Shown here one piece after another: positions 8,437-16,990 of a stretch of 60,184 nt of DNA. Origin of the DNA: Balneolaceae bacterium (GTDB taxonomy: Bacteria; Bacteroidota; Rhodothermia; Balneolales; Balneolaceae); assembly GCA_009711805.1 (NCBI GenBank), contig VEMX01000026.1:1-60184 (forward strand), given 5' to 3'. Both the position numbers and the translations under genes were made by a program. Below the pieces are notes generated by a model that did no database searches, was not told the DNA's origin, and was given only the letters and a program-made list of their open reading frames with translations. Every line of letters starts with the position of its first letter. Positions within the stretch are counted from its first letter, which is position 1.

Positions 8437-9420
8437 TTACTTAATCGCCATTTTCTTTTCCTTGGGGGCCTCTCTCCCAATAGCCAGCATTCGTTCGATG
8501 GGCAGTTTGGCTTTTTGGGCCAGCTCTTCCGGTACTTTTACTTCATACTGGTTATACTGAAGAGCCTCGTGCAAATTCTCAAGAGTAATCATCTTCATAA
8601 ACTCACATACCGATTCCTCATTAGCAGCAATAAATGCTTTATCCGGATTGGCTTTCTGCATGCGATGAAGAATACCCGTTTCAGTAGCAACCACAAACTC
8701 CCGGGCGTCCGAATTGTTCACAAAATCAATCATCCCTCCTGTTGAATAGATGTGGGCGTCTTTACAATCATAGTAAACAGCCGACTTGAGCATGCACGAT
8801 GTTGAACAACCGCATTCAGGATGAATTAATATTTCTGCATTGGGATATTCTTCTTGTTTTTCCCCTAAATTCAAATCTCCTATTTTTTCGTGTACATGGC
8901 ATGCCCCGTCCCAGATATTCAGTTCCCTTCCGGTCATAATCTGGATATAAGTCCCCAGAAATTTATCAGGCAGAAATAGTATCTCCTTCTCTTCTGGTAT
9001 AGAGTTCACCACCTCCATCGCGTTAGAGGATGTACAACAGTAGTCGGTTTCAGCTTTCACTTCGGCAGTCGTATTTACATAAGAAACCACTACGGCACCG
9101 GGATGTTCAGACTTCCATTTTCGGAGCTGATCGGCGTTAATAGTATCGGCGAGAGAACAGCCAGCTTCGGTATCCGGAATCAGCACTTTCTTATCCGGTG
9201 AAATAATGGAAGCTGTTTCTGCCATAAAATGTACACCGCAGAATACAATTACTTCTGCATCTGTATGAGCAGCTTGTTGTGCCAAACCCAGCGAATCTCC
9301 TATATAATCAGCAATATCCTGGATTTCAGGAATCTGATAATTATGGGCCAGGATAACCGCATTTTTCTGTTTTCTGAGTTTGTTAATGCGTTGATTAAGT
9401 TCTGAAGTGCTTAAACTCAT
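8437..9420 (-). CDS. nadA: Quinolinate synthase NadA
   Basis: Condenses iminoaspartate with dihydroxyacetone phosphate to quinolinate, the second step of de novo NAD synthesis. 327 residues, the usual length. The N-terminal motif AVILAHNYQIPEIQDIADYIGDSL is diagnostic. The [4Fe-4S] cysteines are recognisable in VIVFCGVHF (Cys61), the TDYCCTSSN region and HPECGCSTSC. No nadB or nadC lies alongside. It is on the same strand as the regulator and hemerythrin genes upstream, after a 138-base gap, but functional linkage is not obvious apart from NO sensitivity of its iron-sulfur cluster. Confidence 0.95.
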   Translation of the reverse strand: MSLSTSELNQRINKLRKQKNAVILAHNYQIPEIQDIADYIGDSLGLAQQAAHTDAEVIVFCGVHFMAETASIISPDKKVLIPDTEAGCSLADTINADQLRKWKSEHPGAVVVSYVNTTAEVKAETDYCCTSSNAMEVVNSIPEEKEILFLPDKFLGTYIQIMTGRELNIWDGACHVHEKIGDLNLGEKQEEYPNAEILIHPECGCSTSCMLKSAVYYDCKDAHIYSTGGMIDFVNNSDAREFVVATETGILHRMQKANPDKAFIAANEESVCEFMKMITLENLHEALQYNQYEVKVPEELAQKAKLPIERMLAIGREAPKEKKMAIK

Positions 9421-9558
9421 GGGCGAATGTATTACTGTTTAAATTTTTAGAAAGCTTTTCAAAACCCTCTTATGTTATTAATTGCAGTAGCAGGGCCGAA
9501 TCTACATCTAAAGCGCCCCAAATACTGATCTCTTATTATTCTATACTGTACACCTGGC

Positions 9559-10182
9559 TTACCCAATACAATAGGTGCAGGAAAAATCACCTTTGCGAAT
9601 GTGAGAAGTCCGGTCAACATTTTTACCAAACACTTTAGTGTAAAATTCTTTCTCCAGTCTGCACGGTGAATTCGTCACCTTAATAACTTCTCTGAATGGA
9701 CAATTACACTCTTTCACCGTCAACTTTTCTGTCTGAGGGTCAATCTCGTATTCGGGCATAAAACCTTCCTCATCCAGCATATCCTTTAGTACGTCTGCTT
9801 TTTCTTCCTCTGTTTGAACATGTGAGGTTTCCATCATTAATTCCAGCTTCTTATACCGGCGATCCCAGAATTTTTCAAAAAAAGTTTCTAACAGTTCCTC
9901 CTCCTCTTCTGCCTGCAAAAACCGGATAAGCTCTCTCATGAGCTGAGGTTCGTACGAAGGATACAGCCCATTGCCTTTTGTAGTGAGTTTAAATTGCAAA
10001 CTGGGGCGACCTCTTCCCGAGCGATCATAACTACGCTCCACATAATTATCCCTTTCCAGCTGGGTAAGATGTTCCCGTACCGTAGTTTTGGCCATATCGG
10101 TGAGAGCTACCAATCCATCAATATTGGTTTGGCCCTGCTGTTTTATAAGATCCAGCAGCTTTTTCTTTGAAGCAGTAATCAT
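9559..10182 (-). CDS. Winged-helix regulator with C-terminal cysteine cluster (SufR-like)
   Basis: 207 residues. The N-terminal 70 residues form an ArsR/DeoR-type winged helix (LVALTDMAKTTVREHLTQLE, then a RSGRGRPSLQFKLT wing). The C-terminus carries Cys159, Cys161, Cys174, Cys202 and Cys205, arranged like the Fe-S binding tail of SufR-type repressors. It probably senses iron-sulfur status, oxygen or NO. Its start overlaps the stop of the hemerythrin-like gene by 4 bases, so the two are translationally coupled, which suggests a common stress response. Confidence 0.75.
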   Translation of the reverse strand: MITASKKKLLDLIKQQGQTNIDGLVALTDMAKTTVREHLTQLERDNYVERSYDRSGRGRPSLQFKLTTKGNGLYPSYEPQLMRELIRFLQAEEEEELLETFFEKFWDRRYKKLELMMETSHVQTEEEKADVLKDMLDEEGFMPEYEIDPQTEKLTVKECNCPFREVIKVTNSPCRLEKEFYTKVFGKNVDRTSHIRKGDFSCTYCIG

Positions 10183-10931
10183 AAAGTTGCTGCCGAATTT
10201 AAGGAATGCAGTTTGCTCTTTAGTTTTTGAATCATGTATTGCTGTTCCAAAAAATGATGTTTCTCTATATCTTTATGCAGTTTTTCTAAGGTGCCATATA
10301 ACAATAAGACTGTAGAAGAAGCATGCTCAGGTGCTGTAAAGTGATTGCTCAGAGTATAAATACGGTGGCTCAAATACTCAATTTCATCCTGATCTTTTTG
10401 AATGAGCTGTACTTGCTTTCGCAATGCTTGTACCACTCCATCCTTGGGATCACCATTTTTTCGAAACAACTTCAATAAACAAGGGAAAAACTTTTCTTCT
10501 TCAAACTTAAGATGAAGCTCAAGCTTATCTTTTAGCTTTTTGAAATACCATCTTAATTGTTTTAAATTCAGATTGCCCTCTTCTCCATTGCATGCCCGGC
10601 GTTCATAATCACTTGCATCTTTGATCAACATTCGGGTGTAGTAATGATGTTCTTCTTCCAGGTATTTTATAATCAATTCAACCGACCAACAAAAAATACC
10701 GGAAGGACAATCGAATCGGGCTCCTTTTTTCAGGTGATCCAACTCTTGCTTTAAATCATATTCATCAACCTTTTCGGAAGAACATACTTCCATTAAGGTT
10801 TTATTTTCATTATCCCGGATAGGAAGCCCCAACCGTTTAAAAATCTCGGAAGCTCGCTGTTGTTCCAGCATCACTTCCGTAACGGTTTTGTTTAAAATAT
10901 CTGCCGGTTCTAACTCTGTGGATTCCATCAT
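10179..10931 (-). CDS. Hemerythrin-domain protein with degenerate RIC N-terminus
   Basis: About 250 residues from the ATG at 10931; a longer reading from 10979 is possible. The first 70 residues resemble the ScdA/DUF542 domain of iron-sulfur repair proteins (QRASEIFKRLGLPI) but lack the Cys-Cys pair seen in the RIC encoded at 18938-19633. The rest is a hemerythrin HHE four-helix bundle with iron-ligand patterns EEHHYYTRML, HLKFEEEKFFP and LHKDIEKHHFLEQ. Probably binds a di-iron centre that reacts with NO or oxygen. Overlaps the downstream regulator gene. Divergent from ctaA. Confidence 0.75.
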   Translation of the reverse strand: MMESTELEPADILNKTVTEVMLEQQRASEIFKRLGLPIRDNENKTLMEVCSSEKVDEYDLKQELDHLKKGARFDCPSGIFCWSVELIIKYLEEEHHYYTRMLIKDASDYERRACNGEEGNLNLKQLRWYFKKLKDKLELHLKFEEEKFFPCLLKLFRKNGDPKDGVVQALRKQVQLIQKDQDEIEYLSHRIYTLSNHFTAPEHASSTVLLLYGTLEKLHKDIEKHHFLEQQYMIQKLKSKLHSLNSAATL

Positions 10932-11172
10932 CTCATACTCAATAAATTGCAATTGATGGACCAATGATAGGCAAACCAATTTTTTTTATCAATAAAAACG
11001 GTTAAAAACGTTTTTAATATTGTATCTCAATAATAAGGCGCTTAATTTCAGAGCCATTATTCATCAGCAAAAAGGCATAGCCGTTGGTGATGATGCAAAA
11101 AAGAAGTGGCCAACACTATATCATGATCTACAATGTGGAGCCCTATATTTTCAGCAAAAATTATTTCACAGT

Positions 11173-12210
11173 ATGAATACCTCATATAACCGCCTGGTGT
11201 ATTATTGGCTTTGGTCGGGTGTGATTCTCATTGTATTAATGGCTGTTATCGGGGGAATTACACGCCTTACCGACTCGGGATTATCCATGAGCGACTGGAG
11301 TCTCATTATGGGAGCTATTCCTCCTCTTAATGAAGCTGAGTGGATGAAGGCATTTACACGCTACCAGGAATTCCCTCAATTTCAGCAGCAAAATTTTGAT
11401 ATGCAGCTGCATGAATTTAAAGGCATTTTCTACTGGGAATATTTCCACCGGCTTCTGGGGCGGTTAAACGGGCTCATCTTTTTGGTTCCATTTTTATATT
11501 TCTGGATAAAGGGGGCTTTTGATTCCAGCTTGTTAAAACGCATGTTTATTCTGTTGGGGCTTGGAGTTATGCAGGGAGCCATGGGGTGGATAATGGTTAA
11601 AAGCGGCTTGGTTGATGTACCCTATGTGAGCCACTATAGATTGGCATTACACTTAATACTGGCCATGGTCATTATAGGCTGTTGCCTGTGGTTTGCCCTC
11701 GATCTAAAATACGGTTTAGAACCTTCCCTTCAGGAGGCTGCTTCCTTTTCTATCAACAGCTGGCTTATTTGGATAGGGATACTATTCATTGCTCAAATAC
11801 TTTATGGGGCTTTCACAGCCGGGATGGATGCCGGTGTTATATACAATACTTTCCCACAAATGGGCGGCAAATGGATTCCTCCCTCCTTCAGCACCCTCGA
11901 TCCCTTTATCTTGAACCTGATTGAAAACCCGGGCACTATACAGTGGATGCACCGGCTCCTGGGAACTCTCTTATTAATAGCTGTGGGTATGTTCTGGATC
12001 AGAGGTGTAACCGGCAGCACCTCCAAACTGTTGCATGCCCTAAGTGGCATACTGCTATGCCTGATTGTACTTCAGTATGCCCTGGGCATCTATACCCTTT
12101 TACAAAGCGTTCCTGTATCTCTTGGGGTGTTCCACCAACTGGCAGCTATTATTTTCTGGATATGTTATCTCATCATTTTTAACCGGAGTGTTAAATCGGC
12201 TTCATATTAG
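11173..12210 (+). CDS. ctaA: Heme A synthase (COX15/CtaA family)
   Basis: Oxidises heme O to heme A for cytochrome aa3-type oxidases. The ATG at 11173 gives 345 residues and begins right at the first helix; an upstream in-frame ATG at 11020 would add a 51-residue non-homologous stretch. Eight membrane segments are visible. Conserved heme-ligand histidines occur in YFHRLLGR, VSHYRLALHL, QWMHRLLGT and GVFHQLAAI, with the GGITRLTDSGLSMSDW signature at the N-terminus. Monocistronic on the plus strand. Confidence 0.9.
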   Translation: MNTSYNRLVYYWLWSGVILIVLMAVIGGITRLTDSGLSMSDWSLIMGAIPPLNEAEWMKAFTRYQEFPQFQQQNFDMQLHEFKGIFYWEYFHRLLGRLNGLIFLVPFLYFWIKGAFDSSLLKRMFILLGLGVMQGAMGWIMVKSGLVDVPYVSHYRLALHLILAMVIIGCCLWFALDLKYGLEPSLQEAASFSINSWLIWIGILFIAQILYGAFTAGMDAGVIYNTFPQMGGKWIPPSFSTLDPFILNLIENPGTIQWMHRLLGTLLLIAVGMFWIRGVTGSTSKLLHALSGILLCLIVLQYALGIYTLLQSVPVSLGVFHQLAAIIFWICYLIIFNRSVKSASY

Positions 12211-12215
12211 CAGAA

Positions 12216-13673
12216 TTAGATCTCCGCTGAGTTTTTGATTGCACGAATATGCTTACTCAACTCCTCCAGGAAAAGATCAATTTGTTCCAGGTGGGACCTA
12301 ACCGAAAGCACTACAAAACGAAAACGGAATTCATCGTTAATACGAGTTGTAGATAAAAACACGGTACCCTTGTCCGTCATTCTTTTGTGCAATTCCTCAT
12401 TGAGAATATCCAGATCTGTTTCCTTATTTGCGGGCGCCCATCTGAATGTAAATACAGACAGTTCCGGCTCGTGTCCTACTTCTATCTCCGGCATCTCATC
12501 AAGCTTTTGCCAGGCATAGCGGGCCAGCAGCAGTTTCTCTTCCAGGGCACTTCTAAATGCTTTTACTCCATGAAGTTTTAACGGCATCCATAACCTTAAC
12601 CCCCGGAAGTGTTTACTCAGCTCCGGTGAAATATCAGCTGGTGAGTAGACCCCGGACTGGATTTTTGTATCCTGCATATAATTGGCTTCATACCGGTGAG
12701 CGCCAGCCAGTTTCTCTAAATTTTTAACCACTAATGCCCCCGACCCATATGGTAAAAACAGTCCTTTATGTGGATCCAGCACTACAGAGTCGGCCCGGGC
12801 TATGCCTTTCAGTTTTTCTTTGCCTTCATCAGTGAGAAGAAAGAATCCGCCATATGCAGCATCTATGTGATACCACACTTTATGCCGGGCAGCAATTTCC
12901 CCAATTTCTTCCAGCGGATCTATAGCGCCGGTATCGGTTGTGCCTCCCGATGCTACAACCATCCATGGGATCAATCCATTTTCTTTATCTTTCTGAATGG
13001 CTTGTTCAACTTCTTCACTCAGCATCCTGGAGTGTGAGTCAAGAGGTATATAGCGTTTTATACATTCCTGCATGCCCGCTATTGCCAGCCCCCGGTCTAC
13101 ACAATGATGTGCCTGTTCACTCAGATACACCACCGCCCTGGGATAATCTGCGGCTTTCAATCCGGCATCTTCCCGGGCTGTTACTACTGCCGTCAGGTTT
13201 GCAATGCTGCCCCCGGAAGACAGATATCCGCCTGCTTCCTCTCCAAATCCAATGAGTTCGGCCATCCAGTTAATGAGGCGGGTTTCGAGGGCTACTGCGC
13301 CGGGTGAAGAATAATACACTCCCGCATACCTGTTGGTGATAGCTGTGATATAATCTCCGAGAGCACTGGTAAACAATCCGCCGCCGGGGATATAGGCAAA
13401 ATGGGCACCGGAAGCGGGATTTAATCCCGGTGGCACTACCCGGTTTTCAATATCATAAATAAGCTGATCGGGGTTGCAAGGCTCTTCATCTATGGGATCT
13501 TCAAGAATACTGTTTACCGAATCATCGAAACGGGTATACGCTTTCTGTTCATAGATACTGTCGAGGAAACGACCGGTATAGTCAGTGGATTTGTTGAGAA
13601 GTTGTTTCTGTTCGTATGCATTGGGTTCAAGGGCCGCAGCTTTCTCAGCCAGCGCTTCCAGACGTTTCCTCAT
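12216..13673 (-). CDS. PLP-dependent group II decarboxylase
   Basis: 485 residues of the aromatic-amino-acid/glutamate decarboxylase family (fold type I). The PLP lysine is Lys303 in DPHKGL; the stacking His is in EQAHHC (189-190) and the pyridine-binding Asp is Asp271 in HIDAAYGG. The substrate cannot be read from sequence; tyrosine, DOPA, glutamate or other amino acids are possible. It converges with ctaA, their ends only 5 bases apart. Confidence 0.88.
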   Translation of the reverse strand: MRKRLEALAEKAAALEPNAYEQKQLLNKSTDYTGRFLDSIYEQKAYTRFDDSVNSILEDPIDEEPCNPDQLIYDIENRVVPPGLNPASGAHFAYIPGGGLFTSALGDYITAITNRYAGVYYSSPGAVALETRLINWMAELIGFGEEAGGYLSSGGSIANLTAVVTAREDAGLKAADYPRAVVYLSEQAHHCVDRGLAIAGMQECIKRYIPLDSHSRMLSEEVEQAIQKDKENGLIPWMVVASGGTTDTGAIDPLEEIGEIAARHKVWYHIDAAYGGFFLLTDEGKEKLKGIARADSVVLDPHKGLFLPYGSGALVVKNLEKLAGAHRYEANYMQDTKIQSGVYSPADISPELSKHFRGLRLWMPLKLHGVKAFRSALEEKLLLARYAWQKLDEMPEIEVGHEPELSVFTFRWAPANKETDLDILNEELHKRMTDKGTVFLSTTRINDEFRFRFVVLSVRSHLEQIDLFLEELSKHIRAIKNSAEI

Positions 13674-14173
13674 TTTGTAGTATCAGTATTGGTTGATTAG
13701 GTTCAATTGGCGTCTAAAATACGTAATCAATAGCAGAAAAAATTTCTCTGGCTACAGAATTAAATACTTTAACGTGGATGAGTGTGAATGGATCATCACT
13801 AAAATAGAAACTCGTTCATCGTGAGGGCTTAACCCCGACTCCACCCGAGACTATTGATTGCCGTCCCGCCGGGGCTGGGTTAGGTAGCAACAGGAAAAAA
13901 TTATCTAATTATTTCCCACTGCGAAGCAGTACAACTATGACCATCCCAACCAGCCAACCCCAAAGCGGGTTGAGCGAACACTCTACAAAGGCGTGCCAGA
14001 ATAGGCCTCTGTGGGGAATGTCTGCAGCAAATGGATTTTCAACACCTAAACACCTTGCTACACAGAGGATTACGAGACATAGTATAGATCCAGGTAATAA
14101 TTTCGATCAAGGCGGTCATCCAAATCCCGAACATTTCGGGGTGATGGATCTTCTCATGATGTGCCTCTGTATC

Positions 14174-14332
14174 CAATAAAAACTTCCATCCCCAAAACAC
14201 GGGTGGGCCAACCTTCGAACAAACACATAGCCTTTATCCCAATCCGGGCGAAGGTTTGTGCTTGATTGACTATTTACCCCGGACTTTGTCCGAGGCTGTT
14301 GCTGCCGTCCCCTTGGGACTGGATTCAGAAAG
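14174..14332. repeat. Composite intergenic repeat, copy A
   Basis: A hairpin with arms AACCTTCG and CGAAGGTT around a conserved loop (CATAGCCTTTATCCCAATCC), followed by a CCCCGGA-type REP. The same order recurs about 325 bases further on. Confidence 0.7.
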
Positions 14333-14498
14333 ATCCCCTTAACACGTTAACCCGTGAATACATGTAGACCGGTAGGCGCGCGCCATCGCATAGGCCCCGG
14401 TTAACGCTGACTGCTGAAGACGAACCGCTGGCACATAGAGTCCACAGAAGAGACACAGAGTTTCACAGAGGATTAAGGGATCTGTTTTTGGATCTGGA

Positions 14499-14650
14499 CA
14501 ATAAACTTCCATCCCTAAAACACGGGTGGGTCAACCTCCGAACAGGCGCATAGCCTTTATCCCAATCCGGACGGAGGTTTGTTGGGGGCGGCTCCTTCAC
14601 CCCGGATTATCATCCGGGGCTATTGATTGCCGTCCCGCCGGGACTTGGGA
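14499..14650. repeat. Composite intergenic repeat, copy B
   Basis: Second copy of the unit at 14174-14332. Its arms read AACCTCCG and CGGAGGTT, a paired change relative to copy A that keeps the stem intact, so the folded form appears to be selected or copied as a structure. Confidence 0.7.
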
Positions 14651-14773
14651 CCGATCTGGCATTTCATTATGAGCTCGGCCAACCCTGCCTGAATTGTAAT
14701 TTCGTTTTGTTATTGCCAATCCTGATGAATCCCAACACATCCACTCTATCTCCTAAACACAGTGGTACGTCTT

Positions 14774-15181
14774 CTACTTATTATAAGTAACAATCCGTTT
14801 CCAGTGCAGAAATACGAACAAGATTACTCCTCCCATCTCCAGGCACCGGCCCATCCAACTACCGGCAGAAGGCAAGACATCCAGTTGTGAAAGAGATACC
14901 ACTATAATTCCCGTATTCAGCACCCCTATCATAGCATAGGCCAGAATTGGATTTCCCCTGCCCTGCTTCCCAAAATAGCGGGGCAGAATCCAGTAAGCCA
15001 CCCCCAGGGTAAGCTGTACCACCCAGCCAATCAGCATAAATTCTATATGAACCGGAAGTACCGCCCAGAGTGGAGCATAAAAATTGAATGCTTTGTTCAG
15101 CAACAGCATTACCCCCATCGAGGCTCCCATCAACAAATAGGCCAACGATAGTTTCACCATTATCCTGGAAGGCAATGTCAT
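14774..15181 (-). CDS. Small four-helix membrane protein, heme-copper-oxidase-like motif
   Basis: 135 residues with four predicted membrane helices. The second helix region reads VHIEFMLIGWVVQLTLGVAYWILPR, a pattern (His, then M-x-x-G-W, then G-x-x-x-W-x-x-P) that recalls helix 2 of heme-copper oxidase or NO reductase subunit I, where the His binds low-spin heme. It is far too short for a complete oxidase. Start overlaps the stop of the preceding, similar gene by 4 bases. Probably forms a heterodimer with that protein. Function unknown. Confidence 0.6.
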   Translation of the reverse strand: MTLPSRIMVKLSLAYLLMGASMGVMLLLNKAFNFYAPLWAVLPVHIEFMLIGWVVQLTLGVAYWILPRYFGKQGRGNPILAYAMIGVLNTGIIVVSLSQLDVLPSAGSWMGRCLEMGGVILFVFLHWKRIVTYNK

Positions 15182-15621
15182 GACTTCCTCTTTGCTCTCT
15201 TTTTCTTAATCCGCTGCTTTTTAGACATGATACGGGGCCATATCTCGCGGATGTAGCTGAGTAAGGCCATAAACTGTAATACCGCCGAAATGGCCAGCGT
15301 TATTTTCCATCCCCAGGCTCCTGATACTTCCAGCATAGGTTCTGAGACAACCCTGAGTATCAAGCCAATATTCAATAAAAAGTACGTAATCCACGCCCAA
15401 CGCTGATTGTGGAATTTCTCGTCCTTAATACGCCCCGGAAACATCCAAAGAGATACCCCGATTATAACCTGGGTAATCCATCCCACCATGAGCATATGCC
15501 AAAACAATGGAACCAAGGCAGCCACTGTAAGAGCATCAATCTGTTGAATAATCCCCAGCAACAGCGATACCACAAAGAATATTAATCCGGTTTTAAGAAA
15601 TAAGCGGGTTATAAGAGGCAT
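15178..15621 (-). CDS. Small four-helix membrane protein, paralogue of the next gene
   Basis: 147 residues, four membrane helices and a very basic C-terminus (MSKKQRIKKKRAKRKS). It shares with its neighbour the motif FWHMLMVGWITQVIIGVSLWMFPG, so the two look like an ancient duplication. Overlaps the downstream gene (ATGA), and lies 42 bases after a larger membrane protein with a similar His motif. Likely one three-protein complex; heme binding is inferred from the motif only. Confidence 0.6.
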   Translation of the reverse strand: MPLITRLFLKTGLIFFVVSLLLGIIQQIDALTVAALVPLFWHMLMVGWITQVIIGVSLWMFPGRIKDEKFHNQRWAWITYFLLNIGLILRVVSEPMLEVSGAWGWKITLAISAVLQFMALLSYIREIWPRIMSKKQRIKKKRAKRKS

Positions 15622-15663
15622 ATTATAAAGATGTTATTGAATTCAGAACCATTACTTTATGGG

Positions 15664-16932
15664 TTATTCGGAAATACCTGCAACTTTGCCCGGAGGAAAT
15701 ACCTCATCTTTGTGTTTTTCTTTTGTTCGCAGGACTTTTATCCACAAAGCCGTTATGCTGACCACCGGCAGTATTGCAACAATGGCTACTACATTATAAA
15801 CCCATGGACAGGAAAGAGGGGCAGGCCATAAACGGCTAAGTAATACCAAGCTTAAAATCACCAGGAAAACTGAGCCAATAACCAAGTGTATATATATTCT
15901 CTCTATTCGAACATATTCATTTAAATACAAAATCATCGTTGTTGTTAAGGCACCCAACAAAAGTACATGCAGATACAATACACGTATACCGTGTGCCCAA
16001 ACCCATATTTCGGGAGAGGTGATAGAAGCTGTGAGCTGCATTATTCCTTTAACCAATAAATAAAACAGAGGCCACAACCACAGGGTCTTTGATGCCTTTC
16101 CCGATTGTATTACAGAATACACAAACAGTAAAATAGACTGAGATATAAGAAACCCACCAACCCGGGCAGACACTGAAAGTGGGATGCTGACTAAAGACTC
16201 TGACAACCCATACGGAAATGTAAGTGGTGCTCCAAAAGCGATAAGCCCCACCATTACGGTTGGTGAAATAACAAAATCTTCTTCCTCCATATTTAGTCCC
16301 CTGGCAAGTATACCCAGCAGCATAATAACTACCCACCCTTCCGTAAATGTTGACAGGAAAAAGTGAGTAAGAGCTTTACCAAACAGAGGCCCGCCAAAGC
16401 CTATGACTCCTGTAAATGCGATACCCCAAGCTCCCAGGGAACTTATAAACAGCATAGTAAGGGCGCCTTCAAACCATATACTGGGTTTAAAGTCGGGGGC
16501 TTTATATCGGTAGATAAGATAACCCGTCATAAACAGGTACCAGCCAATCATCACCATGCCCGAAAAAATAGCCGAAATGGGAATTAAGGAATCCCCCAAC
16601 TGTACCGGCTGGTATCCCCATCTCAGGAAGGCGGGGAAAGAAACTAAACCAAAAATAAGAATAACCCAGAATGAGATTCTCATCATCCTGTCATGAAACA
16701 GCGATGAATAACCCGGTACTATATTGTGCTTTATGAGGTATAAAGGAAGCAAGGAAGCCCATCCAAAAAACATAAGATGGGAATGCGCATGCCGCATATT
16801 CACCAGGTTCAGCTGATCCGGCAGCAGACCAATGAACCCCAGGCGGTACAAGAAGCCGGTAATCCCTGCCAGTATGAAGCAAAAAATGGCCCATTGCCAT
16901 ATGCTCGAATGTTTATTGAACATACTCCCCAT
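15664..16932 (-). CDS. Polytopic membrane protein with HAHSHLMFFGW motif
   Basis: 422 residues with about 12 predicted membrane helices. The second helix starts with RHAHSHLMFFGW (His48, His50, His52), matching the His-x(2-4)-M-x-x-G-W pattern in the two small proteins downstream and resembling the low-spin-heme helix of heme-copper oxidases or NO reductases. Further membrane histidines occur in ALTHFFLSTF and WAHGIRVLYLHVLLLGA. It is neither recognisable NorB (no Glu-rich catalytic helix that I can identify) nor NnrS (its usual motifs are absent). Located between the NO-defence genes and the two small homologues, it is a candidate for NO or heme handling; function unproven. Confidence 0.6.
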   Translation of the reverse strand: MGSMFNKHSSIWQWAIFCFILAGITGFLYRLGFIGLLPDQLNLVNMRHAHSHLMFFGWASLLPLYLIKHNIVPGYSSLFHDRMMRISFWVILIFGLVSFPAFLRWGYQPVQLGDSLIPISAIFSGMVMIGWYLFMTGYLIYRYKAPDFKPSIWFEGALTMLFISSLGAWGIAFTGVIGFGGPLFGKALTHFFLSTFTEGWVVIMLLGILARGLNMEEEDFVISPTVMVGLIAFGAPLTFPYGLSESLVSIPLSVSARVGGFLISQSILLFVYSVIQSGKASKTLWLWPLFYLLVKGIMQLTASITSPEIWVWAHGIRVLYLHVLLLGALTTTMILYLNEYVRIERIYIHLVIGSVFLVILSLVLLSRLWPAPLSCPWVYNVVAIVAILPVVSITALWIKVLRTKEKHKDEVFPPGKVAGISE

Positions 16933-16990
16933 AACAATTGCTTTACTCTCCTATGGATTATGTGATTATCATTTAATAATCAGACTGAAG

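Larger units (their letters stand above)
13674..14773. other. 1.1-kb repeat-rich intergenic region
   Basis: No gene is supported. The region holds at least three copies of a CCCCGGA...TCCGGGG / GCCGTCCC-type REP unit (about 13831-13884, 14277-14332, 14599-14650) and two copies of a longer hairpin unit listed separately. Scattered CACAGAG words add low-complexity character. Confidence 0.7.

Noticed and set aside
15664-16932. NnrS or NorB identity for the HAHSH membrane protein
   Set aside because: The diagnostic motifs of either family are not found; only one helix pattern is shared.
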